Of a stretch of DNA of 64,000 nucleotides, positions 45,626 to 55,686 are shown piece by piece. The DNA lies in contig WHVA01000442.1 in assembly GCA_015179125.1 (NCBI GenBank), positions 31,127-95,126 on the forward strand, in the 5' to 3' direction. Both the position numbers and the translations under genes were made by a program. The stretch comes from Gautieria morchelliformis (lineage: Eukaryota; Basidiomycota; Agaricomycetes; Gomphales; Gomphaceae). The stretch's first letter is position 1; each line of letters starts with the position of its first letter. Under the pieces are notes generated by a model, which saw nothing but the letters and a program-made list of their open reading frames with translations, had not been told where the DNA came from and made no database searches.

Positions 45626-48180
45626 CTATAGGTTCCTGAATACATTTCCACTTCCACTCCTCACCCCGCTCCTTCTCTTCGATCGACCAGTCCTACCGTG
45701 CTCGCCAGCCTGCTCACTGTTATCAACCCCCCTTTCCATACCTGCTCCGAAAGTTTCCACGTTTTTCCGTTTCCCCTTCGATTTTGCCTTGGTTCCCTGC
45801 TCGCCATCTGAAGGTACATCGTCTTTGGCGGTTGTGGTAGGCATCCAGCTCATTTCCAGAACGCCACGGTCTTCGTTCTTGTCGGCAAGGCGTTTAGGTG
45901 GTTTAGTTGATCCAGGTTGTCTTTTTCTATCTCCAAAGCTGGCGGTTATATCGCCACGAACGTTCGGGGAATGGCTGGCATCTCTCCGTGGGTGCATTGC
46001 GACAAGCTTGGGCCGCTGCTCCTGTTTGACACGACTAGCTGTACGTGGTGGGCGAAATTTCTCACGACTGGGATTTGAAGCACCAGATCGGTGACGCGCC
46101 CGGGGGTCAAATTGGTCAAGTTCTTAAGGGGAAGTGTAAATGCCTATATGTAGCTGATAAGGAGAACGAACTCACCACCGGCGTCACTACTATCTTCACT
46201 CTTTTCCGATTCTGAACTCTCACCGCTGTGGCTGCTGCTATTACCCAAACCATCAGACGAAACTTTGTCACTTTCGTCCTCCTCCTCTTCAACTACTGTT
46301 CGCCGCCGCTTCTACTAACGTCCATCAGTTCTGAACAGTGATGGCATTAGGAATCTACTTGCCAAGTCTGTAGAGGAAGGATTCAGTAAACCATATTCTC
46401 TCGTAGATGTGTCCACCTCGAACGCCGGATCTTCAAACAAGGCCTTGAATCGATCGTCATTGAGGAGATTTGGCTTTTCCTGTCCTGCATCCGCCTCTCC
46501 AGTGGCAACATCTTTGCCCTTGTGTCTCTTTCTTCTCTCTTCCTTTTTGAGCTCTCTTTCTTGGTCGCGTTTAATTTTTTCGGCAAGAGCCTTGTTCACC
46601 TTCGGGGCATCTTTCCGTATGCGAATTCGGCTTTCGCTCAGCTTCTCAATCTTTGCCTTAATAACCTTTTCGCGATGTTCCTCGTGAACGTATGGATTAG
46701 CAATGACCCTGGCGGCATCGTAGAGTTTGAGGGACAGGAAGTAACCATGCATATAGGGCTTGAGTGCAGGTGTTCCTACGAGGTGGTCGAGTCCAAGTCT
46801 GGGGAGGTAAACAGTGAGCTCAGCGATAATAGAGGGTCGAATTGACACCTCAACACACCTTGCAAGCTCGCCACGTTCCACAAACTTGAAATCCTCATAT
46901 ACGCTACGGCCGGTCTGGTCTTCCATTTCCTCTGTTATATTATCTAAGAAACTACACCATCGTGGAGCCGGCCCCAATTGTGGGATGTAATACGCATTCA
47001 TTTGTATCCCTTCGTTAGCCAGCATAAGGAGACCTGAGCCGGGGACGTGGTGCAAGTGGTTGATATCGGCAGAGGGAGTAACGGATGCAAAATTTGTATT
47101 GGCCTGCAACAGAAGTGAGAATGACAGGGAGAAAACGATGCGCAATACTGACAGAGCTACGGTCCCATATTTTGACTACTTTCTTGTCGGCACTAATAAT
47201 CATGCCGTCTCCGGCGACCCTATTTCCACCTTCAACCCATTCTACACATTTTACGGGCAGCCCGTATCCTTGATCTTTCATCGCGTAAGGACGTGGCGAC
47301 CGTATGTCGTACAAAAGGGTATGCCCAGTAGATGTCCCAATTGCGTATGACAGACCATCTGATCGTGATGCTATTGCTGTTACGCTGAGACTCACGGAGG
47401 TATCTGCCCCACTTGGCATTAACGTGGTAGTGGGAAGATGTAATAAGCCCACGCGAGAGCGAGACCGTGGATCCCAAAACTGGACTGTCCCATTTCCCTC
47501 TAATCCAAACGCAAACAGCTGGTGCGCGGGGTTGACATTTGCGACATTAACGCCATCCACGTCTCCTGCATCACCGCTAGTCATGTCCAATGGAATCATG
47601 AACCTCCCTTGATCCAGATTGAGCCGATACACCTCATGGCCAGTCGCTGCCACGAGTGCATCGCAGGACGGGAAATGATATGCTAGGCCGCGACCAAATT
47701 GTGGTATCCGAGTGCGGTAGTGAAAACCTCCTTGTGTATGTACCTCAAGTGTGCGGTCAGTCTGGAGATGTAATGTTTTGGTCCAATCCTCTGACAATAT
47801 CTATATAGTCTGTGCTCAGTAGACGAGCTGTCGTAAGCCACAGACAGACAGAAGCAAGTTCTCACCAGAAAGTCCACATTCTCTGCGTCGGAATGTCTCT
47901 CGAACTTGAGTGAAAGCTCGTCGAGATCCCACACCCGCATTTGGGGTTTGTATACGCCGGTAGCAATGACATGGTGACCATCACGCGTTGTGCGTATTCG
48001 ATTGCTAGCCTCGGGAAATTCGAAATGTTGAATAAGGTCAATTGTCCCTTCGACGTGCTCTCGAGTTGTTCGTTTGCCTTTCCCCTTGGCTGCCCGTTTG
48101 CGAACGAGCCAGTCCGGAAGTGACGATGCTGAGCCACTAGAATTTCCGTTGACAGTGTAAACCTTTACAGGTTCAGCCAT
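45626..48180 (-). CDS. ENP2: Enp2/NOL10: WD-repeat 90S pre-ribosome factor
   Basis: Nucleolar WD40 protein of the small-subunit processome, needed for 18S rRNA maturation. The start at 48180 gives MAEPVKVYTVNGNSSGSASS, then LPDWLVRKRAAKGKGK and IDLIQHFEFPEASNRI. WD blades follow: GVYKPQMRVWDLDELSLKFE, IPQFGRGLAYHFPSCDALVA, LFAFGLEGNGTVQFWDPRS, LSYAIGTSTGHTLLYDIRS, GMIISADKKVVKIWDRSS. Next come NINHL-like and ANEGIQMNAYYIPQLGPAPRW, then LGLDHLVGTPALKPYMHGYF, the NUC153 block NLLNDDRFKALFEDPAFEVD, and an acidic then basic tail (EEEEDESDK, KRKNVETFG). The last exon ends SGVRSGSGNVFRNL at 45626. Six to seven exons join in frame. Confidence 0.92.
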
Positions 48181-48265
48181 CCTGATCAGTGCACCAGCCT
48201 GAGGTCTTTGTACGCATCACGTGACTATGAGTCTGTGCAGGCGCTGATATTTTTCGGCGCTGACC
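48181..48265. promoter_or_regulatory. 85-bp bidirectional promoter region between ENP2 and SCS7
   Basis: The ATGs of two divergent genes are 85 bp apart. The gap contains tcacgtga (48219-48226), a perfect 8-bp palindrome with a CACGTG E-box core, the type bound by bHLH factors. This fixes both promoters in very little DNA, unless they extend into the coding regions. Confidence 0.65.
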
Positions 48266-49557
48266 ATGGCTACCACTAAGAGGGGCAGCCAGCGCAAACT
48301 TTACACTCATGAAGATGTCCTCCAGCACCGGAAGTCGGGTGACTGCTGGATCGTTCGCAACGGCAATGTCTACAACGTCTCAACATTTCTGCCCGACCAT
48401 CCAGGGGGGGACGATATAATTCTTGAGTGGGCTGGAAAAGATGTAGGCGAGGTTATGAAGAATGGCGAACACTCGCATTCCGATGCTGCCTTCGATATGA
48501 TGGCAGAATTCCTAATAGGGCGTATCGGAACGGATGCAGGGGTAGTTGCGGAAGGTGACCCACTATCTCTCGTAGCTATCGTTGTATTAACCATATCGGC
48601 ACAGATTGGGTAGCCACAGAGGATTTCCACCCGGACGACACAGACGTCGCGGCTGACTTTGAGAAGTGTGAATTTCTTGACCTTCGCCGGCCGTTGCTGC
48701 GCCAAGTCTGGGAGGGCAATTTTTCAAAATCATTCTACCTTTCCCAGATTCATCAACCACGGCACGTCGCGGACTCAGCTCGCCTCTTTGGGCCGAATTA
48801 TCTCGAAATGTTCACCCGCACGGCGTGGTATGTTGTGCCAACGTTCTGGCTTCCCATAGCCGCCTACCTGTTCCTCCTCTCTGTCGTGCAAGGGTCATAT
48901 TCGCCACCTTATGCTCGTTCATCCTTCCCATATACAGCACCCCCTGGCTTCTCTTTTGAGTCTGTACTTAACGCCCCTGGTGTATCATTCGCCAAATCGT
49001 TTGTGTGCTTCCTTGTTGGCAACGTTATCTGGACGATTCTGGAGTACACCTTGCACCGGTTCCTCTTTCACGTTGACGAAATGCTTCCAGACAAGCCTGC
49101 TTTCCTCGTGCTCCACTTTTTAGCTCATGGCGTACATCACTATCTCCCCATGGACCGTTTGCGTCTCGTAATGCCGCCAGTGCTCTTCTTCGTCCTCTCC
49201 TTCCCTTTCACGCGCCTGGCCTACATCATTTTCCCCACTGCTATCGCCAATGGGATTATTAGTGGCAGCTTCACCTTCTGTGCGTCCATACTGGATAACG
49301 TATCGATGAGTGACTTAATCGTTTGTTTTTCAGACGTGTTATACGACTGCATGCATTATGCTCTGCATCACACGAAGCTTCCGGCCTACATGCGTGAACA
49401 GAAAAAGTACCATCTCGCTCATCATTATAAGAATTTCGAGCTTGGGTTTGGCGTCACCAGTACGTTCCCCATTTTTCTCGAGGGTTTCATGCTGAGTTAT
49501 TTTTTCCTAAAAGGCAAAATATGGGATGTGGTGTTTAACACCGTGTTGCCAGTCTGA
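48266..49557 (+). CDS. SCS7: Sphingolipid alpha-hydroxylase (fatty acid 2-hydroxylase)
   Basis: ER enzyme that 2-hydroxylates the very-long-chain acyl part of ceramides. Exon 1 holds the cytochrome b5 domain: LYTHEDVLQHRKSGDCWIVR, STFLPDHPGGDDIILEWAGK, with HPGG and a distal His in GEHSHSDAAFDM. A GTGACC..GGCACAG intron leads to DWVATEDFHPDDTDVAAD. The hydroxylase domain contains NVIWTILEYTLHRFLFHVDE, HFLAHGVHHYLPMDRLRLVM, then after a GTGCGT..TTTCAG intron YDCMHYALHHTKLP, and EQKKYHLAHHYKNFELGFGV. These are the expected histidine clusters HRFLFH, HGVHHY, HYALHH and HLAHHY. Several membrane spans are present. The stop is at 49555-49557. The gene looks intact. Confidence 0.94.
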
Positions 49558-49597
49558 TATGGTCAAATACACAACGTGAGGGATAGTTTAGATGATC

Positions 49598-50109
49598 TTA
49601 CAAGTAATATTGTTTACCAAGCGTGGGACTAATGATTTCTACCACATAACCTGTCATTAAGGGAACAGCGCGCACGGTTGATTTCCTTTTCGTTCCCTTC
49701 AGGTTTTCCTCCCTTCTGTTTGGGGGAACCCATTCCGTTGGACCGTTTCCTTTTAATGGCCGGACGTCGACTCGCTCTCTTCTACAGCTATGAGGAGATT
49801 TACTTTCGCGTGTACTTTTTCCCTGTGAGCTGTCCCTTCTACCTGGATTGCCTAATTGCATAATCAGAAACTCGTAAGCGCTATCAAACATTTCACGGGT
49901 GAATACATATTCCTTCCAGAAAACATCGGATATTCCAATGATGTACATCGTGATTGATAGAAAATGTAGATACTTACCATATCCGACCTTCGAATCAGAC
50001 TTTCCTTCCCGGCGTGACGAAAGCGGAAGCGCTTAGAACAAGGTTTGCGAGACTCGGATCGTACGATGGTGCCCACCATTTGTAATGCATTTGTAATATG
50101 CAGCATCAC
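49598..50109 (-). CDS. Possible small hypothetical protein
   Basis: No family recognised. An ATG at 50109 (or 50079) gives MVGTIVRSESRKPCSKRFRF, then ESLIRRSDM. A consensus GTAAGT..TGGAAG intron joins to EYVFTREMFDSAYEFLIMQL, and the exon continues basic and low-complexity (GRRDSSQGKSTRESK, NRREENLKGTKRKST), ending GKQYYL at 49598. The good donor and helical second-exon start argue for a real gene. The weak composition argues against one. It is convergent with SCS7. Confidence 0.3.
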
Positions 50110-51238
50110 TACATAAAAGGCACGAGCCTGGGTATTCTTCCATCCCCGCCTTCCCCCCTCTGCTGGCTGCTCGCCGTGGGCCCTCGCCGACCAACGCCAT
50201 AGTCCTCCAAGGCTCTGAGATCAAATCGAACTCCGGGTCCGTCGAGGTAACTTGCTTTGTTGACGTCGACGGGAGTGCGTACACTAGGGTGCGGGCGCGG
50301 CCACCGTGGCCTAGGCCTCCCGAGGGACGCGTCCTTCTCTACTTTCTCCCTTTCCGAAATCATCCCTATTGCGGCTTTTCCTCTCTTCTGCGCAGTCCGA
50401 GGACGCTCGATTGGTCGATGGATGGGATGGTACATTGGCTGTGGGGCTCTGTGAGACAATGGTAAAGGCCGGATATCGGGTTGGGAGCACGTAGCTGCAA
50501 GTGCTACTGCACATAGTCGGGACCTGGAGAGATCGGTCGTTGCGTGGAAGTAGAGGGTCAATCTCTGCGTCCGAACCAGGTCAGATGCGATGCCCAGATC
50601 CGTCTCCAGAGCGCCGGGGCCGTCCCGGTGCGCTAAGGCCGTCGCATCGGGTGGCACGGCGCTGATAGAGGCGGAGTCAGCGCCCTACGGTCGCATCTGA
50701 CCGTGCGGCACCAGAATTACCAGCTAGATCTGTCTCGAGAGCGCCGGGCCCGTCCCGGTGCGCTAAGGCCGTCGCATCGGGGGGCACGGTGCTGATGGAG
50801 GCAGGGTCAGCGGCCTACGCTCGCATCTGACCAGAATTACCTCGTCAGCTTACTGTCTCATCATTCAACGGTTTAGCTACAAAATGAACCGCTTTTCATG
50901 AAAATTGAACAAGATTTGACACCGTGTTTTAGACCAAAAAATCGCCTTGCGAGTTTTGTATCAATTTTCAAATGATATCCAACTTTCATCCAGAAGTCGC
51001 ATCGGGGTGTCGCCGGGTTTATTCCCGGATGAAATTTGAAATATCTCTGGTGCGAAAAGCGTAGCTATAAGCAATATATATTTCTATGCCAGGATTTGAC
51101 TTAGGCTAATGCACAAGACGCAGCGGAGTTCTGCCACAGTCACGTGAGGCCGCGTCGCGTCGCGTCTTCAACGTCCTGATCAGCGCTCCCACTGCTCTGA
51201 GCTATAGCTAGGCTTGTTTGACACCACGACTTCGTAGA
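50110..51238. other. Repeat-bearing non-coding region
   Basis: A minus ORF of 182 codons (50109-50657) covers GC-rich repeated DNA and has no domain, so it is not called. The interval also holds the 130-bp tandem repeat and, at 50840-51080, AT-rich sequence (aaaattgaacaagatttgac, atttgaaatatctctgg) that resembles non-coding parts of transposons by appearance only. Confidence 0.4.
50595..50841. repeat. Two-copy GC-rich tandem repeat, 130-bp period
   Basis: The string cgtcccggtgcgctaaggcc occurs at 50621 and again at 50751. It is followed in both by gtcgcatcggg, ggcacgg, gctgat, gaggc and cgcatctgacc. The copies are similar over about 100 bp, with scattered substitutions. Confidence 0.85.
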
Positions 51239-51538
51239 ATGTTTGGTCTTCGTCGCTGCCCGTGTACCCTGTGCAAAAAGATGGTTATGCCCTGGCAGCA
51301 AAGCTGGACAATCAAGCGGCATCTGCAGCGGGATGCTGAAGCCCTAGAGCTCGCGAGCTCTAATCACGTCAGTCTGGATGGTGAGAGAGATGCTAATTCT
51401 CTCCCCTCCGATCCAGAAACCCTTCAGGACAACTACATCTCGGCAGTTGACACGAGGGAGACGCAAGAGATCAAGGGCAATGATCTCTGTTCATACGCCC
51501 AGTATGATGGTGGTGGTGACTGGTATGTCTCTGAGTAA
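51239..51538 (+). CDS. Zinc-finger ORF resembling Plavaka/CACTA-type transposon N-terminus (fragment)
   Basis: A 99-codon ORF starting MFGLRRCPCTLCKKMVMPWQ, followed by TIKRHLQRDAEAL. The C-x2-C ... R-H pattern directly after the start is characteristic, as far as I know, of the large transposon-encoded proteins (Plavaka group of CACTA-related elements) common in Agaricomycetes. The rest is an acidic low-complexity tail ending GGGDWYVSE. Downstream transposase sequence was not found, so this would be a truncated remnant. It may instead be an unrelated zinc finger. Confidence 0.4.
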   Translation: MFGLRRCPCTLCKKMVMPWQQSWTIKRHLQRDAEALELASSNHVSLDGERDANSLPSDPETLQDNYISAVDTRETQEIKGNDLCSYAQYDGGGDWYVSE

Positions 51539-51700
51539 CTGGTCATCGTTTGGTGTCTTCGAAGACGTATCAGGCACCCAATAACCACGTAAAATAGGAT
51601 CTTTCAGCTGCTCCGAACGTTCCTCAATCCCCATGAGACCATAGAATGCTGCATGCACAAAACTCTATTGTGCGCATTAATAATGTTAAGTTCCCCGTTT

Positions 51701-52165
51701 TCATTTGAAAATAACGATGCTCACATTTAAGGAATTATTGCGGAGTTTGACGTTATCACGGCCTTCAATGTTGCCACCCACTTCCTCTTCATCAGATCCC
51801 GGAACTGCTCCACCTCCCAAGTGTTTGGCTTTTATTGTCTTCTCAGTCTGCTCCTCGAACAACTTGAATCGGGCCTCGAGGTTTGTGAGATCTTTATCTT
51901 GGGCCTCCAGCGTGCCTAAAATGTTTTTGTTTTGTTCTTCCAATGCTCTCATGCCATGCATCACCTTTCCCACCAGTTCATCAATCTCCGCAACTTGCTG
52001 TATTAGGCTGGGAATCGCTGAGTTTTTAACTTCCCCCGTCGTTTTTACCAAGGGTGCCACAGTAGTTTTAAGGTCAGTTATGCTATCTGTGAGGCTCTTG
52101 AGCCCTGTTGAAGGAAATCACAGTGCTGATATGGCTGTGCTAGGGACTGCAGCATTCACAGATGC
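51701..52165 (-). CDS. Possible coiled-coil hypothetical protein
   Basis: A continuous minus frame reads LKSLTDSITDLKTTVAPLVK, PSLIQQVAEIDELVGKVMHG, MRALEEQNKNILGTLEAQDK and LEARFKLFEEQTEKTIKAK. It is a clear heptad-rich helical stretch and ends near 51701. An upstream ATG (52165, MASVNAAVPSTAISAL) is separated by one stop and would need an unusually short intron. No family recognised. It could be a remnant of a transposon or of a cytoplasmic coiled-coil protein. Confidence 0.3.
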
Positions 52166-53635
52166 CATTTGAGAGTGTGCCGACACATATGGTGATAGTT
52201 GCATCGGGACGACGCAAGCCAGCAGAGGGATGAAGACTTGGCTTTGCTTTCTTCGGAGGTGGTGTAACTGATCTTTGGTTGTCCATTTTGTGATCTGATG
52301 TGCCATTGTTTCTGTCCAAAGCAGATCATTTCTTCGGTAGTGTGCTTCCTCCGAGTCCACCCTGCCTGGCTCGACATGCAGCTGAGTGGGGATAGCTTGT
52401 AATGGTGTGTGCACACGAAGTTTGTATATTGGGGACTTTACTAACATGGAAATACATAGTCTAATTAAGCAATGCGACGTCACAGCTACAGCGAGCGATT
52501 GGGGATTGGGCGGCCGGATTGATATAGCTCCCCCACTACATTTGCAAATTGCTCAGTGTGCTTGGAGCAACATATATAATATGATACTCATTTCGTTTTA
52601 CAGTCGCTATTGAACGGTGTATATATATTTTCTACTCTTAATATGTATTTTACGCTACAATATTCAAGGCGGCAGCGGCCGGGGATGCCGACCCCAGTAA
52701 AATTTTCTTAGCTAGCGATATTTGGGTGACATATGGGATGGCATGGATGACATGTCGATTATATTTGGACAATCAGTCAAATCTCGCAATGGAGTTATTT
52801 GGGTAACAGTTGGATGACCTACCGATTATTTTTGGAAAATCATCCAGATATCGGTTGACCGTAATCTGGAGCAAAGCGCGGTGATTGAGCTCTGCAGAGA
52901 TTTAAATCCATCAAGATGTCAGAAATACGTTAACAAGCCTACTTCTTTGCCACACAAGCACAATTTCTGATTTTTTGGTTTTATAATCTTGTTAACGGGT
53001 CGATATAGAGCCTTCAATTCTAGTTACTGGACTAGGGAAGGGGGTTTCACACTCCTGGCAATTCAAACTTGGTACCCGATTGTATAGCACTCTTAGGTGG
53101 ACGCTGATATTCGATTAGGCTCTTATGAATGCACAATAGATGATAAAGTATAGTCGAACAATTAGTACGTGAGCTCTACCCGAGCCATCGAACCTTATAG
53201 TCCTGGTGTTTACGAAAACTAACCGAGCTTAACGGTTACAGATGACAGCGCCACGCAAACGGTCCATCCCTTACCTACAACGCTAATCACCACATGCTCC
53301 TTCAACTCCCATTCTCCCTTCCCTCACCCTCTAACACTCACTATAAAACCCTATAACAGGTTAATTGGGACGGCAGCGCTGCCCTCCCTAACAGCCCGAA
53401 TCTCTTCTGCCAAATCATTGACCGTCTCTCGCCCCATGTCATCGGCGATCGCTAGTGTGTTTATGGGACACATTCACGATGAGGTTCGCTATTTGTATTA
53501 TGCGTGAGCCAACAGCTCCCTCTTTGTCATACTATTTTAGTTTCAGTCTCTGCTTTCTTCTTTTTTCCCGGCGCCGTCTATCTCTCTATTTGGTATTACT
53601 GTAATGTTGGTTCTGTGCGGCTGATTGCTTAACCA
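52166..53635. other. Repeat-like AT-rich non-coding region
   Basis: No gene is supported. At about 52718-52850 two degenerate direct repeats occur (tatttgggtgacat...ggatgacatgtcgattatatttggacaatca and tatttgggtaacag...ggatgacctaccgattatttttggaaaatca), about 80 bp apart. The minus ORF 52118-52483 shows no domain. The rest looks like decayed intergenic DNA. Confidence 0.45.
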
Positions 53636-54350
53636 TTGACAAGAACAATGGCACGACCATGGATGCGCAAAACGCGCTCACTACAACCGGCGTCGGGGGG
53701 TCTGTCACACCATCTACAGGCTAAAACGCCGGTACGTGTCTTTTGTGTTCACACTTTCACGCATGACGGATATCGCCTGCAGGGTTCAGCATGTACGAAG
53801 GCGACTCTGAGACATTCGAGTTTGTCTACTATTTGAGGCATTACTCGAACCAGGCCACTGACATGACCTACTTATAGCGTCATGGAAGCGTACACATGGT
53901 TCGCGAACGTCGGAAACTTATTCAAGGTACCATTTTGAGTACAGCACTCGCGAAGCATATGGCGGAACTTTCACCTGGCCTGATGATGCGCCGTTGAGTA
54001 CGTATTGATTATCTTTCCGACTTTTGAGGCGATGGATTGATGTGTGAGCCGTGCATGACAGATGCAACTTGGTGGCACATGTGACCGAAAGTATGTTCTA
54101 TGTTCTATGCCATACTGTTGTAGAACCTATTCCTTGCAAACCCTGAGCTCGTCGATAAAGTCGACAGTCCGTGCGTACAACTAATGTACGTATCTCTCCT
54201 GGGCTTCACTGCTCCCAAACTGTGAAATAGTAAACAACTTATGTTGTAGTGTGCACGTCAACTGTGTGTCAGGAGGCGAAGGTGTGTTACATGAGAAGCG
54301 GGTCGCCACCTATTGCTGCCAGGTGTACGAAGGAGAACTAGAGAATTAAT
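53636..54350 (+). other. Possible decayed multi-exon gene
   Basis: Scattered protein-like blocks with plausible splice sites occur here: GFSMYEGDSETFEFVYYLRH, GTHFEYSTREAYGGTFTWPD, NPELVDKVDSPCVQ and HVNCVSGGEGV. I could not join them into one frame. No family recognised. It may be a pseudogene or a gene whose exons I cannot resolve. Confidence 0.25.
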
Positions 54351-54359
54351 GTTTGTTTG

Positions 54360-55280
54360 TACGCGGATGAATTTTCGATGCAAGGTATATATTCTGATTC
54401 CCCACCGATCGTCAGATTTCTGTATGGCAACATATATGTATACTTGTTTTAATTAACAGCTGTCCAACGTTCACCTCCCTCCAACTTTCCGCCTGCGAAA
54501 AGCCGACATCCCTTCTCATGAACTGGTACAATGAAAAACTGATCGCCGGTTCACAGCAAGTGCCATGTGACCCCATGAAGTCGCCCCACGCGTTCATCGG
54601 CTAATTGGTCGAAAGCCCCAGGCGACATGTCAAGGTCGAACTGCGCGCAACTCGCACACTTGTCTTCAACAGAAACGGTGACAGTTTTGCCACCAGCTGC
54701 GAGAAAGGAGAAGTAAGAGTATTGCCAAATATGAGAAGGTGAATACTAACGAGCTGTGGCTTTGATCTTTCGACCGCATACCGGGTTTCCATTGGATTGC
54801 GGACCACTGAGAAAGAAGGTATTACGGTCAGTACTATATCGCTGACACATAGTGATTGTGCTCACAAGCTGTTAAAAAACTTGAATGATACCGCCACTAT
54901 TAGATCTGACGCCACGTTTATTTTTCCCCAGGCTCCCAGGCCGGGCGGGAAGAAGGTGACGTCGCCGGAGTGCGTTAATGCGACGGGGGCCGAGTTAATG
55001 AGCGCGATCCATGCGAGAAGGGTGGCGACGATGAATATGAACATGATGTACGACAGGGGAATGTAGATGAGGTCTGTGGAGAGGAGGATTGACGATTGAG
55101 GGTAATAATGACCACACAGATGACTGCAAGTTGCGGACAAGGAGAAAGAAGCGTTGGTAATGGTATCGGTCATTTATATGGCCTATATCACAGGGGCTGT
55201 CCCCTGTGGATGGAAGATATATCATGATAATCACGACCACACTACCGAGACCTGTGTCGGAGCCACATTAGCGCTAAGTG
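54360..55280 (-). repeat. Inverted duplication, right copy (DPBB gene plus flanks)
   Basis: This is the reverse complement of about 39040-39990. Similarity covers the 5' flank, all three exons, both introns and about 200 bp 3' of the stop, ending at gcggatgaattttcgatgc. Confidence 0.85.
54551..55044 (-). CDS. Secreted RlpA-like DPBB protein, copy 2 (altered)
   Basis: Paralogue of the gene at 39299-39792. The start at 55044 gives MFIFIVATLLAWIALINSAP. The core is GDVTFFPPGLGAWGKIN, DLIVAVSFKFFNS, GPQSNGNPVCGRKIKATA, then DKCASCAQFDLDMSPGAF and GVTWHLL, with the stop at 54551-54553. The splice sites are the same as in copy 1. The conserved GACG is GAWG here: the first cysteine has become tryptophan, so one disulfide cannot form. 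Other changes cluster in the signal peptide and exon 1. The reading frame is intact. The protein may be functional but altered, or early in decay. Confidence 0.75.
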
Positions 55281-55438
55281 ACAAAATCGTGACGCGTCCA
55301 CAACGCGTCCACAAACCTTCCTTGAGCCCATCTGAGGTTGAGGGCAGCATCTTCAAGCCGCCGTCCCTTCCATCTCCGCCCTTTCACAATCCTACACTAG
55401 TGGAGACCCTTTCTGAATTGCAGAGACTTGCGGAGGTA

Positions 55439-55620
55439 TGTGTAACATGTAACCGTCGCTCAAGTCTCGATGACACATGTATAGTTTAGTCATGTATCCA
55501 TAGTGTACCACGATGACTCAAGGTAGCTTACTATTTTCTTTTCTCCGACTCAAAAGCATGTATATAGGAATTTCCGAGACATCGCTCGGAAATCCGAACT
55601 ATCTGTCTACTGCGTCTAAC
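55439..55620 (+). repeat. Possible 5' LTR of the copia element
   Basis: The sequence from tgtgtaacatgtaacc to gcgtctaaca has the TG...CA ends and a position just before the gag ATG expected of an LTR. It is followed by gggttatgggcc, a plausible primer-binding segment. No second copy was found downstream, so the assignment is tentative. Confidence 0.4.
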
Positions 55621-55686
55621 AGGGTTATGGGCCCCACGCTCTAACCCAGTCCACATCAATCAAAGAAAATCTGCAACAATCAATAT

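Noticed and set aside
46409..46845. Plus-strand ORFs opposite ENP2
   Set aside because: Mirror images of the highly charged ENP2 C-terminal coding exon. The minus-strand reading matches the family.
50109..50657. 182-aa minus-strand ORF
   Set aside because: Runs into GC-rich tandem repeat DNA, has no domain, and overlaps open frames on the other strand.
55439..55686. A confirmed LTR pair for the copia element
   Set aside because: No matching 3' copy was found between 59150 and 59640, so only a tentative 5' LTR is listed.
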